Position numbers and translations under genes: made by a program. A stretch of 64,000 nucleotides of DNA from Neobacillus sp. DY30. GTDB lineage: Bacteria; Bacillota; Bacilli; Bacillales; Cytobacillaceae. The stretch is from the NCBI RefSeq assembly GCF_030123065.1, contig NZ_CP126093.1, positions 3,166,001-3,230,000 on the forward strand. The letters run 5' to 3'. How positions within the stretch are numbered: the first letter of the stretch is position 1; the number at the start of each line of letters is the position of its first letter. The notes beneath the pieces are model-generated. The model saw only the letters and a program-made list of their open reading frames with translations. It was not told where the DNA came from and did not search any database. Below, piece after piece: positions 26,249-35,138 of this stretch.

Positions 26249-27361
26249 ATGGCAAAAAAATGGTATCGGTCATTATTCACCATCATTTCATTAAGCATGG
26301 TCTTTATTCTAATGTCTTCCTGCGGTCAGTCACAAAGAATAGATGAAAATGATAGTACGAATAAAACTCCTCGCGAGGTTTTAGGTTTTTACACTGAACA
26401 GGAAGGATCGTTAGCAGGTTCTCAACCTACAGTTAATTCACATTTCACTAATTTAAGTATCATTGCACCCTTTTGGTATAAACTCGATGATAACCGACCA
26501 GGTCATCTTATTGAGTCGGTTACAACAGATCATAAAAAAATGGTTATTCAGAGTGCTCATGAAAAAAAACTTAAGGTATATATGGTTGTACATAATCTCT
26601 TTTATGAAACCGTAGAAAAGGGCAAGCAGGTAGCGAGTAATGTACTCATCAACGATAGTAACCGCAATGTTTTCATTCAGAACTTACGCAATGAAATGAG
26701 TCAGTTTAAATATGATGGTATTAATATTGACATGGAAAATTTAAATTTGACTGACCGGGATTCCTTTAGTCGGTTGATAAAAGAATTATCTGATGCTTTG
26801 CACCGTGATGGAAAAGTAGTTACGGTTTCAGTCCCGGCAAACACAGGTGATTCCCGTGCTAATCCCTGGTCACCGTGGTTTGATTACGAAAAACTTGGTC
26901 GATATTCAGATGGGTTAATGATTATGACATACGATGAACACAATCCCAGAACAACACCTGGGTCAACAGCATCAGTCGATTGGACAGAAGCAACGATTCA
27001 TTATGCTTTGAAACAGGGGGTACCACCTTCAAAAATTTTACTTGGTATCGCAGGTTATGGATGGGACTGGGATACCACAGCAGACAAAGCCGTGTATAGC
27101 TCCTATGCACAGTTAATGGATCATAAAAAAAAATATAAAGCTAAAGTTATATGGGACTCCCGTTCGCAAACACCTCATTTCAGCTACGTTGATAAAGATC
27201 AACATAACCACCAGGTATGGTTTGAGAATAGTCATAGTCTCCGGTTTAAGCTAAACCTTGTAGAAAAATATAACTTACGGGGAATCGGTATTTGGCGGCT
27301 AGGTTTGGAAGACCCAATGTACTGGTCGATTATACCCGAGAAAATAAAAGTAAAAAAGTGA
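26249..27361 (+). CDS. Glycoside hydrolase family 18 lipoprotein
   Basis: A 370-residue exported protein. The N-terminus has a basic start, a hydrophobic stretch and LMSSCGQS, a plausible lipobox with Cys near residue 23. The catalytic domain is GH18 of the YaaH/spore-cortex type: YDGINIDMENL with the acid Glu near residue 170, then VVTVSVPANTGD, DGLMIMTYDEHNPRTTPGS, GIAGYGWDWD and a final GIGIWRLGLEDPMYW. Likely cleaves N-acetylglucosamine-containing polymers (cell wall or chitin). Start ATG 26249 follows AAGGTG; the longer frame to 26147 lacks an RBS. Confidence 0.9.
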   Translation: MAKKWYRSLFTIISLSMVFILMSSCGQSQRIDENDSTNKTPREVLGFYTEQEGSLAGSQPTVNSHFTNLSIIAPFWYKLDDNRPGHLIESVTTDHKKMVIQSAHEKKLKVYMVVHNLFYETVEKGKQVASNVLINDSNRNVFIQNLRNEMSQFKYDGINIDMENLNLTDRDSFSRLIKELSDALHRDGKVVTVSVPANTGDSRANPWSPWFDYEKLGRYSDGLMIMTYDEHNPRTTPGSTASVDWTEATIHYALKQGVPPSKILLGIAGYGWDWDTTADKAVYSSYAQLMDHKKKYKAKVIWDSRSQTPHFSYVDKDQHNHQVWFENSHSLRFKLNLVEKYNLRGIGIWRLGLEDPMYWSIIPEKIKVKK

Positions 27362-27374
27362 TGGTATGGTCTCA

Positions 27375-27455
27375 AAAATCTATTGAGATGGCTGCGGCGA
27401 ATCGCTTTTACTTATTGCACGAAAGAAGCAGGTTAGCACACAAGAAGGACTTATA
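27375..27455 (+). repeat. Composite repeat, decayed copy
   Basis: GATGGCTGCGGCGAATCGC hairpin remnant, TTTTACTTATTG, then CACGAAAGAAGCAGGTTAGC and ACAAGAAGG. Downstream of the GH18 gene. Confidence 0.7.
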
Positions 27456-27505
27456 GAAATGAATAGAGAATTAAGAATTATTACCGCATTTAGGAGTTGA
27501 GAGGA

Positions 27506-27991
27506 ATGAATATTTTAATAGAAGAATTACCCGAATATGAGGTTGCGTTTTTCAGACATGTTGGAAGTTATTTTGAACCAAATGGGGAACATTGGGGAAA
27601 ATTATTAAATTGGGCAATAAATAATGGACTCTTACCACCTCAACAATCTTTCATAGGAATTTCTTTAGATAATCCCGATTTAGTAGAAGGTCATAATTGT
27701 CGTCACGATGCCTGCGTTACTATACCTGATGGTTTTGACAAAGAAATACATAAAAATATGCGATTTAGAAAGTTAGATGGTGGGAAGTACGCTTTGTATC
27801 AATATTATGGAACTCCTGGTATGTTGAATATTGGATATAAATGTATGTATGAAGAATGGTTACCTAATAGTGACTATGAACCTGATTACGATAGACATAA
27901 CCTTGAATTTAGTATGAATAATCCTGCTGAAGACCCAGAAGGGAAATCTAAGGTTCATTTATATGTACCCGTAAAAAAAAGAATATCTTGA
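27506..27991 (+). CDS. GyrI-like effector-binding domain protein
   Basis: A 161-residue single-domain protein. MNILIEELPEYEVAFFRHVG is the first strand pair of the AraC effector-binding/GyrI fold; IGISLDNPD, GKYALYQYYG and a terminal VHLYVPVKKR complete it. Stand-alone members bind or hydrolyse small hydrophobic compounds. Start ATG at 27506 (AGGAG nine bases upstream). Another GyrI-like protein is at 63444. Confidence 0.85.
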   Translation: MNILIEELPEYEVAFFRHVGSYFEPNGEHWGKLLNWAINNGLLPPQQSFIGISLDNPDLVEGHNCRHDACVTIPDGFDKEIHKNMRFRKLDGGKYALYQYYGTPGMLNIGYKCMYEEWLPNSDYEPDYDRHNLEFSMNNPAEDPEGKSKVHLYVPVKKRIS

Positions 27992-28078
27992 ACTAATGGG
28001 TGCTTTAGTCAAAGTTGATGATCGCTGCGGCGGTCTTTTTTCTTTTTGTTCAAACGTGGCAGGTTAGTGAAAGAAGAA
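27985..28078 (+). repeat. Composite repeat, full copy
   Basis: TTGAACTAATGGGTGCTTTA, hairpin GATCGCTGCGGCGGTC with TTTTTTC tail, then AAACGTGGCAGGTTAGTGAA and AGAAG. It overlaps the end of the gene at 27506-27991. Confidence 0.85.
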
Positions 28079-28143
28079 CATAATAAACACAGTGTATTTG
28101 GAAAACACTAATTTTTAAATACTCAACGTTTTAGGCGGTTCAA

Positions 28144-28215
28144 ATGACCAAAAGGTATAAGACTATTTTAATTATGATAATAACAATATTACATTTATTT
28201 TTGGCTGGAAAATAA
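28144..28215 (+). pseudogene. Truncated single-span membrane peptide
   Basis: A 23-codon frame MTKRYKTILIMIITILHLFL ending AGK, with an AGGCGG-like RBS upstream. It could be a true hydrophobic micropeptide or, more likely, the remaining N-terminus of a larger membrane protein. Confidence 0.35.
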
Positions 28216-28234
28216 AACCTTTACATTTTCACTA

Positions 28235-28315
28235 ACGGAGAGCTTTACTTCATTAAGAAGTAGAGCCTTTTCCTTATGCAAGTAACTGTGCAGAATAGTT
28301 AAAGAAGATATTAAA
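28235..28315 (+). repeat. Composite repeat, diverged copy
   Basis: TTCACTAACGGAGAGCTTTA, hairpin arms ACTTC and GAAGT, TTTTCCTTATG, then CAAGTAACTGTGCAGAATAG and TTAAAGAAG. Confidence 0.7.
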
Positions 28316-28344
28316 AAAATTATTTAATAACCGAGGGGAAATTT

Positions 28345-28575
28345 ATGAAAATAATTACTATTGGCATAATAATGGTTGTTGTTGGATGTAGCATTTTAGG
28401 GTGGCTAATTAAAGAAGCCTACAAAAATAATAAGGATGAAAGTACAAAAAATAAAATTCTGTATTTATTATGGATAATATTAGGTGTCTTACTAGATACA
28501 AGTGGATTAATCATTATCTTTGGTCTTATTTTATTAGGAGTTCTTTTAATAATCTATTACCCACTCTTCAACTAA
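28345..28575 (+). CDS. Small two-span membrane protein
   Basis: A 76-residue protein: N-terminal helix (about residues 3-22), a charged loop KEAYKNNKDESTKNK, and a long C-terminal hydrophobic region (about residues 37-73). RBS GAGGGG before ATG. No family recognised. Its stop lies at the start of the next repeat copy. Confidence 0.65.
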   Translation: MKIITIGIIMVVVGCSILGWLIKEAYKNNKDESTKNKILYLLWIILGVLLDTSGLIIIFGLILLGVLLIIYYPLFN

Positions 28576-28725
28576 CGAGTGCGATTGTTCAATAAGAGTA
28601 GTCGTTTTTTCTTATTCAAGTAACGAACCAGGTTAGTTGAATAAGAAGAACTGGGCTGTTTTCGTAAGAATGAGATGGAGCTCCTTTTTTTGCTAAAAGG
28701 CAGATCAATTCAATAAGAAAACCCT
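28563..28725 (+). repeat. Composite repeat plus extra partial unit
   Basis: CTTCAACTAACGAGTGCGAT, hairpin arms CGATT and AGTCG, TTTTTTC, then TATTCAAGTAACGAACCAGG with TTAGTTGAATAAG. A second decayed unit follows (GAGCTCCTTTTTTTGC, GGCAGATCAATTCAATAAG). The piece GAAGAACTGGGCTGTT recurs inside the gene fragment at 49588. Confidence 0.75.
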
Positions 28726-28803
28726 TCCAAACAGTAGATTCAATGACAACTTTGGTGTAAAATTACACTAAGTGATTTAGGTGATATTTTGGGGGGAGTT
28801 AAT

Positions 28804-29169
28804 TTGGTAAAAAGGAAAAATAATTTTTACAAGGGGTTCTTCATTTACCTTGTTTTATCTATACTACTAAATTTATTGTTTATGTTTTTATTAAAAAAAC
28901 AGGCAGAACACTTAGCATCTGACCTTTTGCATTTAATCCCCACTAGTATATTCAATGCAATAGTAGAAGCAATTTCACCAATGTTTCCCGACATACTTTT
29001 CCTTCTACCGATTGGTTTAACTGATGCAATAATTGGCGGATTTATTGGTTTAATAGTAGGTGGGTATCTTAGGAATAAATCAAAAGGAATCATATACACT
29101 TTCCTAATTATATCCTTTGCTATTTTTGAATTTTTGGATGTGAAATTTATTCCCTTATTTACGACCTAA
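28804..29169 (+). CDS. Small membrane protein, unknown function
   Basis: A 121-residue protein with three hydrophobic segments (about residues 14-36, 63-88, 98-116) and a Gly-rich turn GGFIGLIVGGYLRNKSKG. TTG 28804 has GGGGGGAG five bases upstream. No family recognised. Confidence 0.65.
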   Translation: MVKRKNNFYKGFFIYLVLSILLNLLFMFLLKKQAEHLASDLLHLIPTSIFNAIVEAISPMFPDILFLLPIGLTDAIIGGFIGLIVGGYLRNKSKGIIYTFLIISFAIFEFLDVKFIPLFTT

Positions 29170-29177
29170 ATAGAACA

Positions 29178-29232
29178 TTCTAACGGGTAGCGATGCTTCA
29201 ATAAACGAAGGGTTGCTCTTCTTTATTCATAG
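29178..29232 (+). repeat. Composite repeat, partial
   Basis: TTCTAACGGGTAGCGATGC, imperfect stem around CTTCAATAAACGAAG, TTGCTCTTC tail. No clear right arm. Confidence 0.65.
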
Positions 29233-29236
29233 TCAA

Positions 29237-29365
29237 ATGATTGATCGGCTTGATTTTGATTATACAACTAGAGATTTTAATGAAAATGATGTTAATTCAT
29301 GGATTAAGCAAGAGGCTAATACTTTTTTAAGGAATAAACTATCTTCAATAATCTTCAGCAGATAG
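29237..29365 (+). pseudogene. C-terminal gene fragment
   Basis: A 42-residue open frame (MIDRLDFDYTTRDFNENDVN, then WIKQEANTFLRNKLSSIIF) with no RBS and a frame open upstream into the repeat. It looks like the tail of a larger soluble protein whose front has been replaced by the repeat copy at 29178. Confidence 0.4.
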
Positions 29366-29448
29366 TATAGTAGGATTGTTTAATAAACAAAATGCATATA
29401 TTATTAATGAATTCTCTACTACTTTGGAAGATTAAAGGCGGATGCCAT

Positions 29449-30384
29449 ATGTTACTATTTGACCACATTCCTTGGTATTCAATTTTCATGTGGGTTATAG
29501 TGGTTTTTGTCCTGATACTTGTAAATGAAATGGCTCGTAGGAGTACATGGACCACGCTATTTTTGTTCTTAGTAATTCCAATTTTACTTGCTATTTTGAT
29601 TTGGCCAAAAACGGCAGGTAAAGGTTCGAATATCGGAACCTGGTTTAACTACATAAAAGTTTGTTCCTCTTTAGTGGGATGCCTAGTTTTTTTAGCAATA
29701 AGATTCATTAAGGGACTTAGTAAAAATAAATATATGTTGATACTCCCAGCAATTATATTAATGCTGAATATCCTTTTTGCTATTATTCGTGATTTTCAAG
29801 TTTACCACTTACATGGGGTGGTAAATGGAGTTATGATGGTGGGCGGACCTTGGAACATCATGAATGGAATCGCAGGTATTTTAAACATTTTAACTATTTC
29901 AGGTTGGATGGGCATTATAATCAGTAAAAATAAATATAGAGATATGGTTTGGCCAGATCAATTGTGGTTCTGGATTATAGCATATAATTTATGGAACTTC
30001 GCCTATGTTTATAATTGTGTTTCTGATCATTCTTACTATGCGGGTGCTGCCTTATTAATGTCGTCTGTGATTCCTGCGTTTTTAATAAAAAATGGAGCGT
30101 GGCTGCAACACCGTGCACAGACTTTGGCTATTTGGATGTTATTTATAATGTCAAATCCAGCATTTGTAGAAGATTCAAAATTCGCTGTACAATCATCCCA
30201 TAATAAGGGAGCTCTTTGGCTTGTAAGTTTCATTTCACTAACAATAAATATTATAGTTTTTACTTTTCACATGTATACGATTTTGAAAAATAAACGGAAT
30301 CTTTTAAAGGAGGAGGTTTATATAGAATTATCTGCTTATAAAAATATCGTGGAAAGTAATAGAGATTCGGATAAACTTCGTTAA
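29449..30384 (+). CDS. DUF5692-like integral membrane protein
   Basis: A 311-residue protein with about eight or nine membrane helices. The block DFQVYHLHGVVNGVMMVGGP then WNIMNGIAGILNI, and later YNLWNFAYVYNCVSDHSYYA, match what I recall of DUF5692 membrane proteins; the function is unknown. Start ATG 29449 follows AAGGCGG; the longer frame to 29392 has no RBS. The basic tail ends DSDKLR. Confidence 0.7.
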   Translation: MLLFDHIPWYSIFMWVIVVFVLILVNEMARRSTWTTLFLFLVIPILLAILIWPKTAGKGSNIGTWFNYIKVCSSLVGCLVFLAIRFIKGLSKNKYMLILPAIILMLNILFAIIRDFQVYHLHGVVNGVMMVGGPWNIMNGIAGILNILTISGWMGIIISKNKYRDMVWPDQLWFWIIAYNLWNFAYVYNCVSDHSYYAGAALLMSSVIPAFLIKNGAWLQHRAQTLAIWMLFIMSNPAFVEDSKFAVQSSHNKGALWLVSFISLTINIIVFTFHMYTILKNKRNLLKEEVYIELSAYKNIVESNRDSDKLR

Positions 30385-30439
30385 AATTATTTAAATATTC
30401 AGATAGAAAATTGTTAATCAGAATTTACAGTAATCTTGT

Positions 30440-30528
30440 GTACTTCAACTAACGGATGCGCGCCTTGGAAGAAGGGCATCGCTTTTCATATTCGACTAAC
30501 GAAGCAGTTTAGCTGAAGAAAGGATATG
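30440..30528 (+). repeat. Composite repeat, full copy
   Basis: TACTTCAACTAACGGATGCG, hairpin with arms GATGC and GCATC around GCGCCTTGGAAGAAGG, TTTTC, then TTCGACTAACGAAGCAGTTT and AGCTGAAGAAAGG. It lies between convergent genes in the plus orientation. Confidence 0.8.
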
Positions 30529-30566
30529 CATAGAAGCATATCCCTGACTGTTATTTATAAGTTTTT

Positions 30567-30965
30567 TCAATAAAAAATACCGTATAATACTTTACCAAGC
30601 CAAATCGTAAGTAAAATCCAAATCATAATGAATAATACGGCAACAAACCAGTTTTTGGGCTTACCACTTTTCCTAATTTCTTCTGCCTTTTCTCTGTTCT
30701 CTTCAATAATGTAAGATGGTATTAATTTTAGTGCGAGTGAAATGCCCAAGGGAACAATAATTAGGTCGTCTAGATATCCCAATACAGGAATGAAGTCAGG
30801 AATCAAATCGATTGGACTAAAAGCATAAGCAACAACACAAATAGCAACCAATTTAGCGTACCAAGGTACTCTATTATCTTTGTATGATAAATAAAGAACA
30901 AATAAATTTATTTTTAGTTTTTTTGCGTAGCTTTTTAATTTTGTTAAAGTATTTTCTTGTTCCAT
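30567..30965 (-). CDS. DUF1232 (YkvA-like) membrane protein
   Basis: A 132-residue protein. The core YKDNRVPWYAKLVAICVVAY with AFSPIDLIPDFIPVLGYLDD is the DUF1232 signature (two helices around the SPIDLIPD turn). A third C-terminal helix (about residues 107-127) is present. Function unknown. Minus-strand RBS AGGGGGAG before ATG 30965. Confidence 0.9.
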   Translation of the reverse strand: MEQENTLTKLKSYAKKLKINLFVLYLSYKDNRVPWYAKLVAICVVAYAFSPIDLIPDFIPVLGYLDDLIIVPLGISLALKLIPSYIIEENREKAEEIRKSGKPKNWFVAVLFIMIWILLTIWLGKVLYGIFY

Positions 30966-31029
30966 CTAACTCCCCCTTGTTAGTAATAATTATAAAGTAA
31001 AATAAGAGAGAGATGAAACAATTAATTGG

Positions 31030-31072
31030 GTTAGTGCTTGTTCAACTATCGGGCAGGTTAGTTGAACAACAC
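31030..31072 (+). repeat. Composite repeat, single near-perfect palindrome
   Basis: TTGTTCAACTATCGGGCAGG followed by TTAGTTGAACAACAC: a 28-base inverted repeat with one mismatch. It lies between divergent genes, so it cannot serve as a terminator for either. Confidence 0.85.
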
Positions 31073-31176
31073 AAGACCTTATCTCGATATTTTTTTGAAA
31101 GTATTATTCTTTAAGAATAATACCTAACGGGAATGAAATAATAAAAAGTAATAAGCAGTAAAAGAGGTTGATTACT

Positions 31177-31656
31177 TTGCTAAATAAAATAGTATTATGG
31201 ACTATATTAATTGCTCCATGGTTCACATTATTTTTAGTTAAGAAGGAAAATATAAAACGCTTTATGCCTGCAGCAATGTGTGCCTCCTATTTAATGATCA
31301 TTTATAACGTGGTTGCCAATAATCAAAAACATTGGGTAATTAATGAGACGATTATTCCGTGGTTAAAACCTTTATTTGTTTCTGGTGTATTTGGTGCTTT
31401 TCCAGTAATAACTTTATGGGTTTTTGATTATGCTTATGGAAATTTTCGGAAGTATCTTGTTACTAACATCATCATAGATTTCATGTTTGCTGTTTTTCCT
31501 ATACATTATTTGTTTCAAGAAGTATTAGGAATCTATGAGCTAGTTAACATTACTCTATGGGGGCGTTTTTTCCTATTTGTCTTTTTTTCCATTGTTATTT
31601 ATGGTTATTATAAGTGGCAAGAGGATATGTTCCATTCAAAACCTAAAAGAACGTAA
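31177..31656 (+). CDS. Membrane protein, unknown function
   Basis: A 159-residue protein with four or five membrane helices. Pattern LKKENIKRFMP..., NNQKHWVINETI and an aromatic-rich end (YYKWQEDMFHSKPKRT) are like CBO0543-type proteins of similar size (compare 7913-8368), but identity is weak. TTG 31177 has AAAGAGG nine bases upstream; TTG 31168 overlaps the RBS. Confidence 0.6.
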   Translation: MLNKIVLWTILIAPWFTLFLVKKENIKRFMPAAMCASYLMIIYNVVANNQKHWVINETIIPWLKPLFVSGVFGAFPVITLWVFDYAYGNFRKYLVTNIIIDFMFAVFPIHYLFQEVLGIYELVNITLWGRFFLFVFFSIVIYGYYKWQEDMFHSKPKRT

Positions 31657-31699
31657 TACTAATCCCGATTTAGGTGACATTAGTTTAGAGGAACAAAAA

Positions 31700-31727
31700 A
31701 TAAGCCCTCAATGGAGGACTTTTTTTG
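31700..31727 (+). terminator. Intrinsic terminator
   Basis: AAGCCCTC, loop AATG, GAGGACTT, then TTTTTTG. Ends the membrane-protein gene at 31177-31656. Confidence 0.8.
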
Positions 31728-31784
31728 ATTAACTACTTTTATTTTTTTATTAATTCATCAAGGCACAAGAAATACACTTAAATA

Positions 31785-31830
31785 AACGGGGGATTTTAGT
31801 GGAAGAAGGAATTAATGCGAGTTGAAGAAG
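31785..31830 (+). repeat. Composite repeat, decayed
   Basis: ACACTTAAATAAACGGGGG and TTTTAGTGGAAGAAGG, a left motif fused to a right half without hairpin. Confidence 0.65.
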
Positions 31831-31920
31831 GGAATTAAAAAGAGGATGCAGTGCATACTGTATCCACATTATTCCCTAGTATTTCTCCGTGAAAAGTCCA
31901 ACTCTTAATTCGATCTAAAT

Positions 31921-32463
31921 CTAAAAGTCTTTAGTTATATCATACTTTAACAATTGTCGATGTTTATAAAATTTCTCAAACACAATACCCATTAAATAGA
32001 AAAATAACAAACCAAAACAAATGTGAATGAGTGTAAACTTAACTCCAAAAGAAGCAAATTCATATACAATAACCGGTAATTTTGCAGTTGTCCAAACTCC
32101 TAAAAAAAATACAATATAGCGTATGCTTGCTCCTTTTTTTAATAAAAGTGCGGCAATCGGAAAAGCTACGTAGAGGGGACCAACTGCAATTACTCCTAAT
32201 ATTAGGGAGAACAAAATGCCATAGATGCCGGAGTTCCTCCCCATATATCTAATTAGTGTTTCTTTCTCCACCCATTTATCAAGCAAACCTATGAATATTA
32301 AGACAGGAGGGAGTAGAAACAGCATATCTAAAATGCTTTTACCTGTTAATTGAAATGCTTTCCATCCCACCGATTGGTTTATAAAAGTAAGGATAATGAG
32401 CCCAAATAATAAAATGAAAAAGAAACGATATCTTATTAATCCATTCATCCCATCACCACCCAA
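31921..32463 (-). CDS. Permease, second half-size subunit
   Basis: A 180-residue protein with about five membrane helices (FLLPPVLIFIGLLDKWVEK, ILGVIAVGPLYVAFPIAALL, VWTTAKLPVIVYEF). It resembles one half of DUF318/YraQ-type permeases, which move organic arsenicals or other solutes; substrate unknown. It overlaps the partner gene at 32445 by 19 bases, so the two are translated together and probably form one transporter. Confidence 0.75.
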   Translation of the reverse strand: MGGDGMNGLIRYRFFFILLFGLIILTFINQSVGWKAFQLTGKSILDMLFLLPPVLIFIGLLDKWVEKETLIRYMGRNSGIYGILFSLILGVIAVGPLYVAFPIAALLLKKGASIRYIVFFLGVWTTAKLPVIVYEFASFGVKFTLIHICFGLLFFYLMGIVFEKFYKHRQLLKYDITKDF

Positions 32464-32927
32464 ATAATATATGAAAATAATAGAGACATTAACACTGCAG
32501 ATGCATTGCGAGAATAGGCAAAACTTCGCCCAAATATCTTTTGTTCCATTGGTAAAGTTGTGATTCCTACTGACATTAATGTAGACATTAATACAGCTAC
32601 TTGAGGGAGTCCTGCACCATTTTGGACTAATGTATGTCCAAGAGGAAATACAACAAAGCTTGGAACTAATGCAATAGATCCAATTAATGCTGAATAAACA
32701 ATACCAGTCAATCCAGATTTTTCTCCAATGATTGAAGAAATTAAGGATGGAGTTAATATTGATAGTGATATTCCAACGAAAAGCATAATTGATAACATGT
32801 CAGGAATAATATTACGAAAGCTTTTCCATGACTTTAATAGAGCATCTCTTGTTTTATTTCGATCTTTTTTAAAAGAAATACTTAGAAGAATAATAGCCAT
32901 CGCATAAAGGATAGTACCATTAATCAT
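32445..32927 (-). CDS. Permease, first half-size subunit
   Basis: A 160-residue protein with about five helices (LSIMLFVGISLSILTPSLIS, GSIALVPSFVVFPLGHTL, GITTLPMEQKIFGRSFAYSR). Same permease superfamily as 31921-32463. Its start overlaps the end of the PadR-type gene by 8 bases. The three genes therefore form one minus-strand operon under the operator at 33312-33345. Confidence 0.75.
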   Translation of the reverse strand: MINGTILYAMAIILLSISFKKDRNKTRDALLKSWKSFRNIIPDMLSIMLFVGISLSILTPSLISSIIGEKSGLTGIVYSALIGSIALVPSFVVFPLGHTLVQNGAGLPQVAVLMSTLMSVGITTLPMEQKIFGRSFAYSRNASAVLMSLLFSYIIWVVMG

Positions 32928-33261
32928 GATTAGACTCCTTCCATTCTTTGTATTTATTTAAGAAAAATGATAAATTCTTCATTTTTTCTTCAATATCTAT
33001 TTGAAAATCTTCTAATTTTCTTTTTCCAACTGTAGTAATTTTGTACATTTTTATCAGCTTATCTTGATTAGATGTGTCCAAATAAGACTCAACAGCACCT
33101 TCTTTCTCTAATGTTTTTAATGTGCGATAAAGAATGGCACTATCAATTGGATTGATGGGAAGCGCTTCTTCACATTTCTGCAGAAGTCTCCCACCATAGC
33201 TATCTCCCTCTGTTAAAAACAGCAGAAGAAATGCACCTGTATGTCTCCCTGTATGTTTCAT
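32920..33261 (-). CDS. PadR-family transcriptional regulator
   Basis: A 113-residue winged-helix regulator: AFLLLFLTEGDSYGGRLLQK, DSAILYRTLKTLEKEGAVES and the wing KMYKITTVGKRKLEDF are PadR features. It is the first gene of the operon with the two permease genes and very likely represses it by binding the tandem palindromes just upstream of its start. RBS TAGGAGG before ATG 33261. Confidence 0.9.
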   Translation of the reverse strand: MKHTGRHTGAFLLLFLTEGDSYGGRLLQKCEEALPINPIDSAILYRTLKTLEKEGAVESYLDTSNQDKLIKMYKITTVGKRKLEDFQIDIEEKMKNLSFFLNKYKEWKESNHD

Positions 33262-33311
33262 GAAATATATAACCTCCTAATTTAAATGTAAAATTTCTTC
33301 TGGAAACACCT

Positions 33312-33345
33312 TACTGTTAATAACAGTATACTGTTAATAACAGTA
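33312..33345. promoter_or_regulatory. Tandem 17-bp palindromic operators
   Basis: TACTGTTAATAACAGTA occurs twice head to tail (33312-33328 and 33329-33345) with no spacer, each copy a perfect palindrome. It lies 50-85 bases upstream of the PadR start codon, where its promoter should be. Best explained as the autoregulatory operator. Confidence 0.8.
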
Positions 33346-33619
33346 TTATGCCTCTGACAGTATGTCCTTTTTTTGAAATTTTTTTATTCAATTTTTCAGT
33401 TCAGTTTTGTGTAGGGTTAGTTGGATGGTGACTTGATTTAGGACTTGAAGTGCTAGCGGCATAAAATTTTTCAGGTGGAGTCCTTGGTTTTTTTATTTAT
33501 AATTTAATAGATAGAAAAACACTCCAATACGAGATGCAAGTGAAACAATAGCTTGAATTTAAACTTTTATACTTAACAATAAGTAAACGATCACTTATAC
33601 TACTCGGGGTTGCCAGCAT

Positions 33620-33855
33620 GTTTTATAGACAAGGGTAAAACAACAGCCATTGATAATTCGTTCTATCAATGGCTGATTGGATATGGTCGTTAAAGCTTAA
33701 CATGATTCTAAGTTAAAATTTAATTGAATGTTAATTAATATTTTTAAAGAAATGAAAAGTAATCCTTTAAGAAACTTCCCGTTTAATATTTGAGAAATTC
33801 CTGGTAAAGCAATACTCCAAAGGACGCTTTCAGTTGATTTGTTTTCTTCATTATA
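33620..33855 (-). pseudogene. Decayed paralogue of the 322-798 membrane protein
   Basis: DNA similarity to 550-798 is clear by eye: AGCCATTGATAATTCGTTC, AAAAGTAATCCTTTAAGAAA and GGTAAAGCAATACTCCAAAG correspond to CATCAACCATTGGTAATTCG, AAAAGTAATCCCTTGAAAAA and GGTAAAGCAATACTCCAAAG. The N-terminal coding half remains with stops and indels; the C-terminal half is gone. It lies directly next to a DUF3231 gene, as at 322. Confidence 0.7.
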
Positions 33856-33862
33856 TTTCCCT

Positions 33863-34870
33863 CTAAGTATTAGCTAATTTATCATGGTCCACTACTTTTG
33901 GTGGTTGTTCCATCCAACCATAATCGATCATTATGTTTGCAGCGTCTTCTGTATATTTTAGAACTTCCCCTAAAATTCGGAGGTAATTTGTAGATAAATC
34001 ACGTCTAGAACTTGTTGACAAGCTTGTTCCGTAATATCCAATGGCGCCGGCGGCTAGTGCATTTACATGAAACATCATTAGTTTATCGGAAAAAGGGGAA
34101 ACCGTTGAGTTTAATACTTGGTTATCCCAAGACACAGAAGCAGGAAGGGAATTTTCAATTAAAACAGAACTATAAATTTCAATATGCTTTGAAGCAATTT
34201 CTTTTCCTCTTGCCATAAAGCGACCCACTTCTTTTGATTTTGCCACTTGACTAAAGCCAATGAATGTTGCCCTAGCTAACACATTTCTTTGAAGATTAGC
34301 ATAAAGATTCGTTATTTCTGGCGTAGTAAGTGATCTACGATCTCCAAACCAACCGGTTAAAAAATTTTGTTTTCCAATAAAATCGACATTTTTGGGGGTC
34401 GTAACATATGGTGCTCGTATATAGAGACCTTTAGATAGTAAAACATCTCTTGTTTTTTTGAGAACTTTCTTCGAATCATCAATGCATGTTGAAAAATAAT
34501 CATATACATCCGAACGTGTTGATAAGCTTAGCGATATGCTATATGCATTTAAACCTATTGAACTCCATTGTTGAAGATAATAAAGAAAATAAGGATCCGA
34601 AAATAATCTTGGAGCTGTAGTATCAACATCTTCCTCTTCTTTAAATCCATAGGGAATGGGAAATTCATCACCGTTAAAGATTAATGTTAGTTTTTTTATG
34701 TGTGCCTGTGCTAACTCTAGTGCATGTTCTACTAAAGGACGAATCTCAGGATCCTCCGCTTTTTCCAAAAAGTATTTAAGGACACAAATTGACAGGCTAT
34801 CACTCATATAGGCAGACCATAGCTGTGATATTTCAGCTGACGTTAGTTTAATGTTATTTTCACTTTGCAT
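33863..34870 (-). CDS. DUF3231 family protein
   Basis: A 335-residue two-domain helical protein: KLTSAEISQLWSAYMSDSLS opens the first half, GDRRSLTTPEITNLYANLQR the second, with TVSPFSDKLMMFHVNALAA and DYGWMEQPPKV at the end. Closest in layout to 35139-36155 (divergent neighbour) and 50392-51396. A spore-associated role is inferred from the family. RBS GGAGG lies before ATG 34870 on the minus strand. Confidence 0.9.
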   Translation of the reverse strand: MQSENNIKLTSAEISQLWSAYMSDSLSICVLKYFLEKAEDPEIRPLVEHALELAQAHIKKLTLIFNGDEFPIPYGFKEEEDVDTTAPRLFSDPYFLYYLQQWSSIGLNAYSISLSLSTRSDVYDYFSTCIDDSKKVLKKTRDVLLSKGLYIRAPYVTTPKNVDFIGKQNFLTGWFGDRRSLTTPEITNLYANLQRNVLARATFIGFSQVAKSKEVGRFMARGKEIASKHIEIYSSVLIENSLPASVSWDNQVLNSTVSPFSDKLMMFHVNALAAGAIGYYGTSLSTSSRRDLSTNYLRILGEVLKYTEDAANIMIDYGWMEQPPKVVDHDKLANT

Positions 34871-34977
34871 AAGAGGCTTCCTCCATTAATTTGAAATGCA
34901 ATCCTCATGTTATGTTTCCTAATAATGTAATTAAATATTTATCCATATGAATGCCAATATGAAAGATTATACTTAAA

Positions 34978-35070
34978 GTAACGTGTGCAAGTACTTCAGA
35001 TACAGCTGTCATTTACTGGTGGCTGTTTTTTATTTTGCTAACGGGGCATATTAGTTGAAGAAGGTTTGAT
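34978..35070 (+). repeat. Composite repeat, full copy between divergent genes
   Basis: TACTTAAAGTAACGTGTGCA, hairpin arms ACAGC and GCTGT, TTTTTTATTTTG, then CTAACGGGGCATATTAGTTG and AAGAAGG. It sits between divergent DUF3231 genes, upstream of both. Confidence 0.8.
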
Positions 35071-35138
35071 ATCACTTTGTGTCAATCCATATTATTTTGG
35101 AAATTTGATTACAATAAACATAAATTACAAATTATAGG

